From SZUA-100 sp965248135 (GTDB lineage Bacteria; Pseudomonadota; Alphaproteobacteria; Rhizobiales; Rhizobiaceae), in NCBI GenBank assembly GCA_965248135.1, contig CBDFIN010000011.1, positions 682,001 through 746,000 of the forward strand: a stretch of 64,000 nucleotides of DNA, written 5' to 3'. A program made the position numbers and the translations under genes. The notes below the pieces were generated by a model. That model did not search any database and was not told the DNA's origin. It was given only the letters and a program-made list of their open reading frames with translations. This document shows, piece by piece, positions 18,991-30,125 of this stretch (its first letter is position 1; each line of letters starts with the position of its first letter).

Positions 18991-19567
18991 AATTCAAGGC
19001 TTGCACCTCTCCTTTTAACCTTCCGGCACCGGGCAGGCGTCAGACCCTATACGTCGCCTTGCGGCTTCGCAGAGCCCTGTGTTTTTGATAAACAGTCGCA
19101 ACCCCCTGGTCTGTGCCACCCCACCCTGGTTGCCCAAAGTGAGGTCATGCTTATCCCGAAGTTACGCATGCAATTTGCCGAGTTCCTTCAACATAGTTCT
19201 CTCAAGCGCCTTAGTATACTCTACCTGTCCACCTGTGTCGGTTTGGGGTACGGTCTATATGGCGGAGCTATTTCCTGGAACCTCATGGAAGCCCATCCAA
19301 TCCAATAAGGATGGACAACTTACGAGATCCGTCACTACCGCCAGGTTGAGGAATATTAACCTCATTCCCATCGACTACGCATTTCTGCCTCGCCTTAGGG
19401 GCCGACTAACCCTGCTCAGATTAACTTTAAGCAGGAAACCTTGGACTTTCGGCGAGGGGGTCTCTCACCCCCTTTATCGTTACTCATGTCAACATTCGCA
19501 CTTCTGATACCTCCAGGATTCCTCACGGATATCCCTTCACAGGCTTACAGAACGCTCTGCTACCACC

Positions 19568-20046
19568 CAGAAGCCTGAAATCAGAAACCAGAAGCCTGAA
19601 TTCTATAAATTATTTCCATTTGTCGCGCAGTCCATTGAGCATGCGGGCAATAACACTGTATTCCGCGTGCCACAATTTCTGCTGTTCGACATCCAGATAG
19701 CCAAGATCACGACAATAACCAAGCCAAACCTTCATTTCATCAGCAGACCCTATGGCCATGCTTAGGAATCGACGAAATTCCGGCGAAGACGCGCGCTGCT
19801 TGCCAAATCCTTCAGCAACATTTGCGCATATCGACTTGCTGGACCGGCGAACTTGATCACCCAGCCCATATTGTTCCATTCTTGGCAGCTTGAGAGAATA
19901 TCGGTGGATATCCAACGATAGCTCATAGGCTTTTTGATAAACAATCAAATCGCCAAAATCCTTGACGAAATTCCTGTTTTTATTTTCAGACATCTCCAAC
20001 TCTCCATATAGAGTTCAGGTTTCCGGTTTCTGGTTACAGACTTCTG
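19568..20046 (-). other. Intervening sequence (IVS) in helix 45 of 23S rRNA
   Basis: A 479-bp insert replaces the helix-45 loop about 1230 nt from the 23S 5' end. Its 40-bp ends (19568-19607 and 20007-20046) are inverted repeats matching at 34 of 40 positions, so the transcript would form a long base stem of the kind RNase III cuts. The left arm contains a direct repeat of CAGAAGCCTGAA. The body codes for the protein at 19610-19993. Confidence 0.92.
19610..19993 (-). CDS. Four-helix-bundle protein of the 23S rRNA intervening sequence (S23/IVP family)
   Basis: A 127-aa protein. The signature DLIVYQKAYELSLDIHRYS, GLGDQVRRSSKSICANVAEG, SPEFRRFLSMAIGSADEM, LGYCRDLGYL is the four-helix-bundle family first seen in Leptospira and Coxiella rRNA insertions. 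The ATG at 19993 has GGAGAG upstream. It reads in the same direction as the rRNA but would have to be translated from the excised or precursor RNA. Its function in any species is unknown; pentamer formation and nucleic-acid binding have been suggested for relatives. Confidence 0.93.
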   Translation of the reverse strand: MSENKNRNFVKDFGDLIVYQKAYELSLDIHRYSLKLPRMEQYGLGDQVRRSSKSICANVAEGFGKQRASSPEFRRFLSMAIGSADEMKVWLGYCRDLGYLDVEQQKLWHAEYSVIARMLNGLRDKWK

Positions 20047-20132
20047 AATCCGCAATTTCGGTGTATGGCTTTAGACCCGTTACATCTTCGGCGCAAAGTT
20101 CCTTAATTAGACCAGTGAGCTGTTACGCTTTC

Positions 20133-20164
<32 letters not shown>

Positions 20165-20733
20165 TGGTTGTTTTGGGAACTTCACTTCCTTTCCCACTTA
20201 GCCATAACTTGGGGACCTTAATTGGCGGTCAGGGTTGTTTCCCTCTCCACAACGGACGTTAGCACCCGCTGTGTGTCTGCTGGATAGTACTTTGCGGTAT
20301 TCGGAGTTTGATTAGGTTTGGTAAGGCGGTAAGCCCCCCTAGCCCATTCAGTGCTCTACCCCCGCAAGTATTCATCCAACGCTCTACCTAAATAGATTTC
20401 GCAGAGAACCAGCTATTTCCGAGTTTGATTGGCCTTTCACCCCTAGCCACAGGTCATCCCCTAACATTGCAACGTTAGTGGGTTCGGTCCTCCAGTGCGT
20501 GTTACCGCACCTTCAACCTGCCCATAGCTAGATCACTCGGTTTCGGGTCTAATGCAACGAACTGAACGCCCTGTTCAGACTCGCTTTCGCTGCGCCTACA
20601 CCTATCGGTTTAAGCTTGCTCGTCACACTAAGTCGTTGACCCATTATACAAAAGGTACGCTGTCACCCCGAAGGGCTCCAACTGTTTGTAGGCATTCGGT
20701 TTCAGGGACTATTTCACTCCCCTTGTCGGGGTG

Positions 20734-20774
<41 letters not shown>

Positions 20775-21065
20775 TGCACTAGTACTTAGGCTTGGAGGGT
20801 GGTCCCCCCATGTTCAGACAGAATTTCACGTGTTCCGCCCTACTCGAGGACAATATGCAGAATTACTCATACGGGGCTATCACCCACTATGGCTCGACTT
20901 TCCAGAAGATTCTGATTGTCTGCAAATTGCCACTGGCCTGATCCGCGTTCGCTCGCCGCTACTAACAGAGTCTCGGTTGATGTCCTTTCCTACGGGTACT
21001 TAGATGTTTCAGTTCCCCGCGTTCGCTTTTTAACCCTATGTATTCAGATTAAAATACCTTTTATC

Positions 21066-21143
21066 GATACTTAGAAAACCAAACCGTACTATACCCCAAT
21101 CCAATGGACCAAAGCTTCCTACAATTTGATATTTCTAAGTATC
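21066..21143 (-). other. Extended helix 9 of 23S rRNA
   Basis: GATACTTAGAAA at 21066-21077 and TTTCTAAGTATC at 21132-21143 are perfect inverted repeats bounding a 78-bp hairpin at the position where many Hyphomicrobiales have a spliceless IVS that splits off a 5.8S-like piece. Confidence 0.65.
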
Positions 21144-21766
21144 TAAGGTGGGTTTCCCCATTCGGAAATCGCCGGATCAAAGCTTATTCGCAGCTCCCCG
21201 ACGCTTATCGCAGCGTATCACGTCCTTCATCGCCTGTGCATACCAAGGCATCCACCAAATGCCCTTAAGACACTTGATCGTTCTCATTACCGATGACCAT
21301 CCCTCCCCTTTTGAACTGAAGGAACGATTTTTTAAACTCAAATCTTGCGTGGCAACTGCCACCCGCAATTCGAGCTTTTCGGTAAAACAATCTTTGCATT
21401 GCAAACATGCGATCACGTGCAGTTCACGCATATCTTGAAGCAATGCATTGCCGGCGCTTCTTTCATCTCAAAAAGAATCACCGGCGAAAGACCAGTTTCA
21501 CGAGATTTATCCGGTAACACGCGGTTAGGCGTGCATTTTCTCTTGTGGCGGCCTACCGGCTAAGGAATGGGCCGACCGACCGAACAAATCTTCTCTAAAC
21601 GATGTAGGACGAACAGGCGCAAAATCTTGATAAACAAGCAATTTGCGCAAACTTTTTTCTCTCACGGATATATGCTGGTGAATTCCATCGGCTACCAACG
21701 GCGTTAAACACCGATAATGTTCGAGTTGCAGCAGGCCTTTGCCGCACAGCAACTGATCATCAAATT

Positions 21767-21842
21767 TGGTGGAGCCAGACGGGATCGAACCGACGACCTG
21801 AAGCTTGCAAAGCTACCGCTCTCCCAACTGAGCTATGGCCCC
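21767..21842 (-). tRNA. tRNA-Ala (TGC)
   Basis: The minus strand reads GGGGCCATAGCTCAGTTGGG, anticodon loop CTTTGCAAG with TGC, T-loop GGTTCGATCCC and encoded CCA. It lies in the 16S-23S spacer. Confidence 0.97.
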
Positions 21843-21894
21843 TAACAGAAACCAGGGACCAGAATAGACTACAATAATCTTTATTGGTCTTTGT

Positions 21895-21971
<77 letters not shown>

Positions 21972-22163
21972 AATTCCCCGAGCGCCGACATTTTGTAGGC
22001 AGGCCCAAACCGGGCCCGGCGCGTGTCCTGGAAACACATCCGTGAAGAAAGAGAAACGAAGACGGCGGCTCCTGCATTGGTATGCTCGGCCTATCCATGA
22101 CTTGCACAGGCCTTGTTCTTAAGAGTTCCGATATTGGTCGAAAACCAATGAGGGAACATCCTT

Positions 22164-23665
<1,502 letters not shown>

Positions 23666-23932
23666 TTGATCTGAGATTTTAATCGGCTTCAATTTAGTTA
23701 CCGTTCACACGATAACTGGTCACGCATTAAATTGCTGCCCTACAATAAATTGATGTGCAGCAAAATTGACGAGAACATATTTAAACACACCTGAGAACAT
23801 TGCTGCTCTCTGGTATTTTGTAACATTCTCGAAACGTGTCCGCCGAAGTCTCTTTCGTGATCTGCAAAATTAAAGGAAAACCTTGCAGTCACCGCAGAAC
23901 TCCGCCGTCTACGTTTCTCTTTCTTCCATATT

Positions 23933-23946
23933 CAATTGTCAAAGAA
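23933..23946 (-). promoter_or_regulatory. boxA-like antitermination element
   Basis: The minus-strand GTTCTTTGACAATT, inside the rRNA leader about 270 nt before 16S, closely matches boxA (E. coli GCTCTTTAACAATT). Confidence 0.65.
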
Positions 23947-24109
23947 CCGAAAGACAAACGTGCTTTCGTTTGACTGAATTACTTGTCACACCTGGCAACA
24001 CGCTCTTCAATCTATGGCAGGTTTTCGCTCTAAAGCGACGCCTTTCCCTGGGTACCAATGAAGCGAACGATTTCGCCGCCAGCGGCGTGCCGCCCTCGTT
24101 GGTGGACGG

Positions 24110-24139
24110 TATATAGGTTGAACCGGGTAGGAGTGTCAA
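24110..24139 (-). promoter_or_regulatory. rRNA operon promoter
   Basis: On the minus strand TTGACA (24139-24134), an 18-bp spacer and TATATA (24115-24110) form a near-consensus sigma-70 promoter about 445 bp upstream of 16S. Confidence 0.75.
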
Positions 24140-24674
24140 CAAGGAAAGTGACGATTTATCGCCTTTTTTAAAAACTTTTCCAAGCAGTTCTTGCTTATGG
24201 CACAACTGCCATTCCGTACCTGCACCATATAAGCACAACCGGCCAAAAATTGCAATTTTTCCTGGTTGTTGATCAACAATCCCGGCAAAGACGAATGGTG
24301 GTTCAACTGTTGATCCAAATTCAGCCCTAGCAAGGCATCAAAAACGTGTGGGGCAAAAAATAGTGACCTATGGACCGATGCCTGTCAATTTCTCGCTCTC
24401 GGCAGTTTTTCGCTTCGCTCAGGCCTGCGCAGATGTGGCGCATAAACACCGGTTTGCCCTTCGTGAACTATTAAACTGCAAATGGGCTAACTTCAATTAC
24501 CACCGCTATAAGCCAGAACTGCCAACCGTCAATCTTCAATCCGCCTTCATACCGGCCTCAATTTGAACCCAATTCATTTCGCATAGTTGCATTAGGACAG
24601 CCTCTCTTTTATGAGGGTACCCAAGGCAGGGGCGTTGCAAGTTTGGAATCCAAATAGCGACTACGGCCGAATCC

Positions 24675-26684
24675 TTGGAGAAGGACGAAAGACGTTTGAC
24701 GCGATTGCAAGGCAGATACGATCAATTCGGCCAGCCCGCTGGCAGTTCAGTTGAGCTTGGTAACAAACCTGCCATTGTGTCGGGGTCTGGCAGACGTCCG
24801 CCAGACCGTCGACAGGTCAGCTTACGCTGGTTGTCTGGCACTTTTTTGACTGGCGTTACGTCAAGCTTGCTGATGGGTGGCGCACTTTATGCATCGCTCG
24901 ATGGTCGCGAGCAATTGGCTATTCCAGCACAATATTTTGACATCACCAGCACCCGGGGTGCGTCACTAAACAAAATGGCCGAAAAGGGTGACCGGGCGAT
25001 CGCCGTCGTGGCGACTTCATCTTCGACCACCAATATTATGGATGTGCCAACCGTTGCCCGGATTGGCGACCGCAACGTGGTGCGCAAGAGGCCTTTTGCG
25101 CATATTTCTGTTCCCCTGGCGATCGCGCCAAAGTCGAAGCTTGATTATCCGGGTTTCAATCCGTTGGAAATCTTTTCCACCTCCAAGAACGATGCTTTTC
25201 ACTCCGCCTCAAGCGATCTCATCTATGGCGCTGACGTGGAGAGTGAAGTCACCATCAGAGAGGTGGCATTTCCACTTGATGGCTCATCCTTCGACAAACG
25301 GGATCAATTAAGTGCCCGCGAAGTTGAAAAAATCGTTCGCAAGATCGCCCCGAGCCTGACCGATGGTGCCATCAGTATTGCCGCCATCCCGTTTTTCAAT
25401 TCCACCCGTTTTACCCTAGACGGCCAGTCCGAACAATTCGCCTCCTATCCGGGTATTACCGTGACGGCGGAAAATGTCTCCGAATTTGCACCAAGTTCAA
25501 ACTTGCCGGAAGATGCCAAATATTATCACGAGACTGTCATCAACATTCGCAGGAATCAGTCGATTGAGTTTGCCTTAGCCGATGTTGCCAATGACAAGGC
25601 AGCCAACAAGATTGTTGGCAAAGCATTGGCAAGTCGACTGGGCGGCGCAACCATAAAATCCGGATACAAGCTGCGTATTGCTCTGGAAACCGACCCGCAA
25701 TCGGCTTCGGCAACAATCCGCCGGGTAAGCGTCTATAACCGCGGCAATCACATCAGCAGTGTGGCGCGCCGCGATGATGGGCAATATATTTACGCGCCGG
25801 CGCCGGCACCGATTCCTGCGATTGCTGATCGAAAAGATCCCAACGCCTATTCGGTGGTAAGCCGCAAACAACTGCCATCGGTCTATAACGGCATCTATCG
25901 GGCGGCACTTTCACAGAATCTGAGCAACTCGCTCGCCCGGCAATTGGTCAGGATATTCGCTTTTGATGTGGACTTCCAGACCCGAATTTCACCAAACGAT
26001 ACACTGGAAGTGTTTTGTTCGCTTGATTCGGCGACGAAGCAGATTTCCGGCAGTTCCGAAATATTGTACACTTCGATTGGCCTCAACGATGTGGTACGCA
26101 AATACTATCGCTTCCGCACTCCTGATGATGGCGTCGTCGACTATTATGACGCGTTCGGCAAAAGCGCCAAAAAATTCCTGCTTCGAAAACCGGTTCCAAA
26201 TGGCAAATTTCGCTCGCCATTTGGCATGCGAAGACATCCAGTTACGCGGTTTAGAAAAATGCATACAGGCGTCGACTGGTCAGCAGCACGCGGCACCAAA
26301 ATTTTGGCGGCGGGAAACGGCATTGTCGAAAAGGCCGGGTGGAGCGGCGGCGGCTATGGCAAGCAAACAATCATCCGGCACGCCAATGGCTACAAGACCT
26401 CTTATTCACACCAGAGCCGGATCGCAAAATCGGTTAAGGCCGGCGCCAGGGTGCGCCAGGGACAGGTCATCGGAGCGGTCGGTTCGACCGGTCTTTCCAC
26501 CGGCCCGCACCTGCATTACGAGGTCATCGTTAATGGCAACAAAGTCAACCCGATGAGTATTCGGTTGCCCAAGGGCCGGGTACTAAAAGGCCCTGCACTG
26601 GCGGCATTTGAACGCGAACGCGACCGCATTGATGCCCTGATCGAACGAAAAAGGGAATCCGGCACCAGGCTGGCGCTAAGATAG
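24675..26684 (+). CDS. M23-family peptidoglycan metalloendopeptidase
   Basis: A 669-aa protein with a basic cytoplasmic N-terminus, one membrane segment at about 49-70 (LSGTFLTGVTSSLLMGGALY), a long periplasmic middle and a C-terminal LytM/M23 domain. Zinc and catalytic motifs are HTGVD (H530, D534) and HLHYE (H612, H614). It probably cuts peptide cross-links in the wall or regulates amidases during growth or division. The start is uncertain: TTG 24675 opens the frame, while TTG 24696 has GGAGAAGGA in front and is equally possible. The gene stands alone between the rRNA operon and clpB. Confidence 0.88.
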   Translation: MEKDERRLTRLQGRYDQFGQPAGSSVELGNKPAIVSGSGRRPPDRRQVSLRWLSGTFLTGVTSSLLMGGALYASLDGREQLAIPAQYFDITSTRGASLNKMAEKGDRAIAVVATSSSTTNIMDVPTVARIGDRNVVRKRPFAHISVPLAIAPKSKLDYPGFNPLEIFSTSKNDAFHSASSDLIYGADVESEVTIREVAFPLDGSSFDKRDQLSAREVEKIVRKIAPSLTDGAISIAAIPFFNSTRFTLDGQSEQFASYPGITVTAENVSEFAPSSNLPEDAKYYHETVINIRRNQSIEFALADVANDKAANKIVGKALASRLGGATIKSGYKLRIALETDPQSASATIRRVSVYNRGNHISSVARRDDGQYIYAPAPAPIPAIADRKDPNAYSVVSRKQLPSVYNGIYRAALSQNLSNSLARQLVRIFAFDVDFQTRISPNDTLEVFCSLDSATKQISGSSEILYTSIGLNDVVRKYYRFRTPDDGVVDYYDAFGKSAKKFLLRKPVPNGKFRSPFGMRRHPVTRFRKMHTGVDWSAARGTKILAAGNGIVEKAGWSGGGYGKQTIIRHANGYKTSYSHQSRIAKSVKAGARVRQGQVIGAVGSTGLSTGPHLHYEVIVNGNKVNPMSIRLPKGRVLKGPALAAFERERDRIDALIERKRESGTRLALR

Positions 26685-26715
26685 GGTAATTTCAAAAATT
26701 CAGTTTGATGGCAAA

Positions 26716-26736
26716 CCGGCCACACATGGTGGCCGG
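26716..26736 (+). terminator. Hairpin after the M23 gene
   Basis: CCGGCCAC, 5-nt loop, GTGGCCGG starts 31 nt after the stop codon. The stem is strong but there is no T-run, so intrinsic termination is uncertain. Confidence 0.45.
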
Positions 26737-26751
26737 CCAATTCGCGTTCTT

Positions 26752-26944
26752 GTATAGCGGGATTACTTTATTATGATCCCGCTAACAGGAGCGATTGAAG
26801 CCAGATGTACAAATTGATGAAATCAATTTGCGGGCGGAACCGACCGGCGCTCACGCGCCGCCCCCGCGGAGGCCCGGGCATAGCCCAAAATGGCCGTGAG
26901 CGAAAAAACAAATGGTGGAATCATGTTTGGCTCGTTCAGCTATA
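26752..26944. repeat. RE element copy 6, full length
   Basis: Starts TATAGCGGGATTAC with the hairpin TAGCGGGAT...ATCCCGCTA, then AGGAGCGATTGAAGCC, the CAAATTGAT/ATCAATTTG hairpin, the GC-rich core and CCGTGAGCG. It ends in TTTGGCTCGTTCAGCTATA, nine bases short of the clpB stop. Confidence 0.88.
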
Positions 26945-26952
26945 TCACCGGG

Positions 26953-29565
26953 CTATGCAGCAACGTCGGACGAAGAGGCGTCCGAAAACGGTGTGATGAC
27001 AAGTTGATTGTCACTCGCTGTCACCCGCACCGTTGCGCCATCGTCAATCTCACCTGCAAGCAGTTTTTCCGCCAGCGGATCCTGCAAATAGGTTTGGATC
27101 GCCCGCTTCAACGGTCTGGCGCCATAGGCGGGATCATAGCCTTTACCAGCCAGCCATTCGACCGCGTCGTCGTCCAGGTTAAGCGTGATCTTGCGTTCTT
27201 CCAGCAATTGCTCAAGCCGCTGCAACTGAATGGCAACAATTCTGCTCATGTCGCTACGTTTGAGCCGGTGGAACAGGATCGTCTCGTCCACCCGGTTGAG
27301 AAATTCCGGCCGGAAGGACGAGCGAACCACATCCATCACCTGATCTCGCACCAGATCAACGTCCTCGTCCTCGTTCAGCGAGACAAGAAATTCCGATCCG
27401 ATATTTGACGTCATGATAATCAGCGTATTGCGAAAATCGACCGTGCGACCCTGGCCATCGGTCAGTCTGCCATCGTCCAGTACCTGCAGCAATATGTTGA
27501 AGACATCACCATGGGCCTTTTCGATTTCATCGAACAGCACCACCTGATAGGGCCTGCGGCGCACCGCTTCGGTCAGTGCCCCGCCCTCTTCATAGCCAAC
27601 ATAGCCGGGAGGTGCGCCGATCATCCGGGCGACCGAGTGCTTTTCCATATATTCCGACATATCGAGCCGCACCATGGCGCCATCATCGTCAAACAGATAA
27701 TCAGCAAGCGCCTTCGTTAGCTCGGTCTTGCCGACCCCGGTTGGCCCGAGAAAGATGAACGAACCCATCGGCCGGTTCGGGTCTTGCAATCCGGCCCGCG
27801 CCCGGCGAACCGATTTGGATATGGCCAATACCGCATCTTGCTGGCCAACCACGCGCTCGGCCAGTTCTTCTTCCATGCGCAACAGTTTTTCGCGCTCGCC
27901 TTCCATCATCTTGTCGACCGGAATGCCGGTCCAGCGTGACACCACATGGGCAATATCGTCGGGCGTCACCGCCTCATCGACCATCGATTTGGTGTCATCA
28001 TCCTGATCGCTTTCCGCCTCGGCGATACGCTGTTCAAGACCGGGAATAACACCATAGGAAAGTTCGCCAGCCTTGGCCAGATTTCCCTCGCGCTGGGCCT
28101 TTTCCAGATCACTGCGGGCAATATCCAGCTGCTCCTTAAGATCGCGGGTGTCCGACAGGCGTTCTTTTTCGGCCAGCCAGCGGGATGAAAGTGCCGCCGA
28201 CTTTTCTTCCAGATCAGCCAGATCCTTTTCAAGCTTCATCAACCGGTCTTTCGACGCCTTGTCCTCTTCTTTCAACAAAGCCTCGCGTTCGATTTTCAGC
28301 TGGATAATCCGGCGGTCCAGTTCATCCAGTTCTTCCGGCTTGGAATCGACCTGCATGCGCAGCCTTGAAGCCGCCTCATCCATCAAATCAATCGCCTTAT
28401 CGGGCAAAAAGCGGTCCGAGATATAGCGGTTTGAAAGACCGGCCGCAGATACCAGTGCCGAATCAGTTATCCGCACACCGTGATGTAATTCATACTTCTC
28501 CTTAATGCCGCGCAGAATGGAGATGGTATCCTCCACGGTCGGTTCACTAATGAATACCGGCTGGAAGCGACGGGCAAGGGCCGCATCCTTTTCCACATGT
28601 TTGCGATATTCATCCAATGTGGTTGCCCCGACACAGTGTAATTCGCCCCGTGCCAATGCCGGTTTCAACAGATTAGAGGCATCCATCGCGCCATCTGCCT
28701 TGCCGGCACCGACCAGCGTGTGCATCTCATCAATGAACAAAACTATGCCACCCTCGGCAGACTGCACTTCCGACAATACCGATTTCAGCCGTTCTTCGAA
28801 TTCGCCACGATATTTCGCCCCGGCAATCAACGAACCCATGTCAAGTGACAACAGGCTTTTATCGCGCAGGCTTTCCGGCACGTCACCGTTGATGATGCGC
28901 AGCGCCAACCCTTCGGCAATCGCCGTCTTGCCGACGCCCGGCTCACCAATCAACACCGGATTGTTCTTTGTCCGCCGCGAAAGAACCTGCACCGCACGGC
29001 GAATTTCCTCATCCCGGCCGATCACCGGGTCAAGCCTTCCCTCGCGGGCGTCTTTGGTTAAATCCCTGGTATATTTTTTTAGCGCGTCATAGCTGTCTTC
29101 GGCCGAGGCTGTATCAGCCGTGCGCCCCTTGCGGACCGCCTCAATCGCCTGATTGAGCGCTGTCGGAGTGACCCCCGCCTTGGTCAGAATTGCCGCGGTT
29201 GACGCTTCTTTTTCCATCGCCAGCGCCAGCAACAACCGTTCGACCGTAACAAAACTGTCACCGGCCTTGTCGGCGATTTTTTCAGCCGTTGCAAACACCT
29301 TGGCTACCGCCTGGCTCAAATATAGCTGGCCATTGCCGCCGGAAACCTTGGGCAATTTGCTGATGGCCGCTTCGGTGGCAAGCTGCGCATCCTTTGACCG
29401 GCCTCCGGCCCGGTCGATCAAACCGGCCGCCAACCCCTGCGCGTCATCAAGCAGTACTTTCAACAGATGTTCTGCAACAAATTGCTGGTGCCCATCAGCC
29501 AGCGCCTTGGATTGGGCCGATTGGATAAAACCGCGCGCCCGTTCTGTGTATTTTTCAACATTCAT
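26953..29565 (-). CDS. clpB: ATP-dependent disaggregase ClpB
   Basis: An 870-aa Hsp100 chaperone that pulls polypeptides out of aggregates with DnaK. The order is: N-terminal Clp domain (MNVEKYTERARGFIQ to about 145), AAA1 with GEPGVGKTAIAEG near 208 and VLFIDEMHTLVGAG, the ClpB-specific coiled-coil M-domain (about 410-525), and AAA2 with GPTGVGKTELTK near 608 and VVLFDEIEKAH. The length is normal. No ClpP-loop tripeptide is evident, as expected for ClpB. Monocistronic, with RE copies on both sides. A sigma-32 promoter was not located. Confidence 0.97.
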   Translation of the reverse strand: MNVEKYTERARGFIQSAQSKALADGHQQFVAEHLLKVLLDDAQGLAAGLIDRAGGRSKDAQLATEAAISKLPKVSGGNGQLYLSQAVAKVFATAEKIADKAGDSFVTVERLLLALAMEKEASTAAILTKAGVTPTALNQAIEAVRKGRTADTASAEDSYDALKKYTRDLTKDAREGRLDPVIGRDEEIRRAVQVLSRRTKNNPVLIGEPGVGKTAIAEGLALRIINGDVPESLRDKSLLSLDMGSLIAGAKYRGEFEERLKSVLSEVQSAEGGIVLFIDEMHTLVGAGKADGAMDASNLLKPALARGELHCVGATTLDEYRKHVEKDAALARRFQPVFISEPTVEDTISILRGIKEKYELHHGVRITDSALVSAAGLSNRYISDRFLPDKAIDLMDEAASRLRMQVDSKPEELDELDRRIIQLKIEREALLKEEDKASKDRLMKLEKDLADLEEKSAALSSRWLAEKERLSDTRDLKEQLDIARSDLEKAQREGNLAKAGELSYGVIPGLEQRIAEAESDQDDDTKSMVDEAVTPDDIAHVVSRWTGIPVDKMMEGEREKLLRMEEELAERVVGQQDAVLAISKSVRRARAGLQDPNRPMGSFIFLGPTGVGKTELTKALADYLFDDDGAMVRLDMSEYMEKHSVARMIGAPPGYVGYEEGGALTEAVRRRPYQVVLFDEIEKAHGDVFNILLQVLDDGRLTDGQGRTVDFRNTLIIMTSNIGSEFLVSLNEDEDVDLVRDQVMDVVRSSFRPEFLNRVDETILFHRLKRSDMSRIVAIQLQRLEQLLEERKITLNLDDDAVEWLAGKGYDPAYGARPLKRAIQTYLQDPLAEKLLAGEIDDGATVRVTASDNQLVITPFSDASSSDVAA

Positions 29566-30125
29566 GACAATAACTCCAAATCGTCAATCCACCCATCAGG
29601 CATGGATCAATACCAACAAGGAAAGGTTCCCGCTTATTCGGCAAACCACTTATGTTTCTGATATAGGTTTGCAAAAACCAAATCTCAACAGCCAGGGACC
29701 TGGTGCTTTTCTTGTAAAATTCCGTGCGTTGGCCGGCCATTGCGCTAATGGCGCGCGGCCCGTCCTGTGCAGAGCGGGTTGATTTGCCCACGCGTGTTGG
29801 GCAGCGAATGATCCCTCCGCGGGCGAGTTTATGTGTTTGTTGTAGCGATGAAAGAGCAGCAGCAATAGAGGCGGCGGGTTCTGGCGCACCCTATAGCTGA
29901 ACACCTTTAAAAATGATTCGATCAGTACTCTCTTCGCTCACGGCCATTTTGGGCTACACCCGGGCCTCCACCGGGGCGGCGCAAAGGCGCCGGTCGGTTC
30001 CACCCCGCAAACTGATTTCATCAATTTGTACATCGGGCTTCAATCGCTCCTGATGAGCCATGATCACTTTAAAGTAATCATGCTATATGTAACAACTGCA
30101 ATCGCAGTCATTATGTGAGGCGATT
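29566..30125. other. Intergenic region between clpB and TRAP-type gene
   Basis: The clpB promoter region should lie in 29566-29880, but no clear heat-shock -35/-10 was identified. RE copy 7 fills 29892-30088. Confidence 0.45.
29892..30088. repeat. RE element copy 7, full length
   Basis: TATAGCTGAACACCTTTAAA, CTTCGCTCACGGCC, the GC-rich core, CTGATTTCATCAATTTG, TCGGGCTTCAATCGCTCC and the terminal TGATCACTTTAAAGTAATCA palindrome. Same orientation and end type as copy 2. Confidence 0.87.

Larger units (their letters stand above)
23666..24674. other. rRNA leader and region between rRNA promoter and M23 peptidase gene
   Basis: The first ~450 bp are the rRNA leader with a boxA-like element; the promoter lies near 24110. 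From 24140 to 24674 no gene or repeat is recognised. Confidence 0.5.

Noticed and set aside
26805..26996. Frames inside RE copies (for example starting MYKLMKSI) as small proteins
   Set aside because: The same phrase appears wherever RE occurs and the frames break in most copies; it is repeat sequence.
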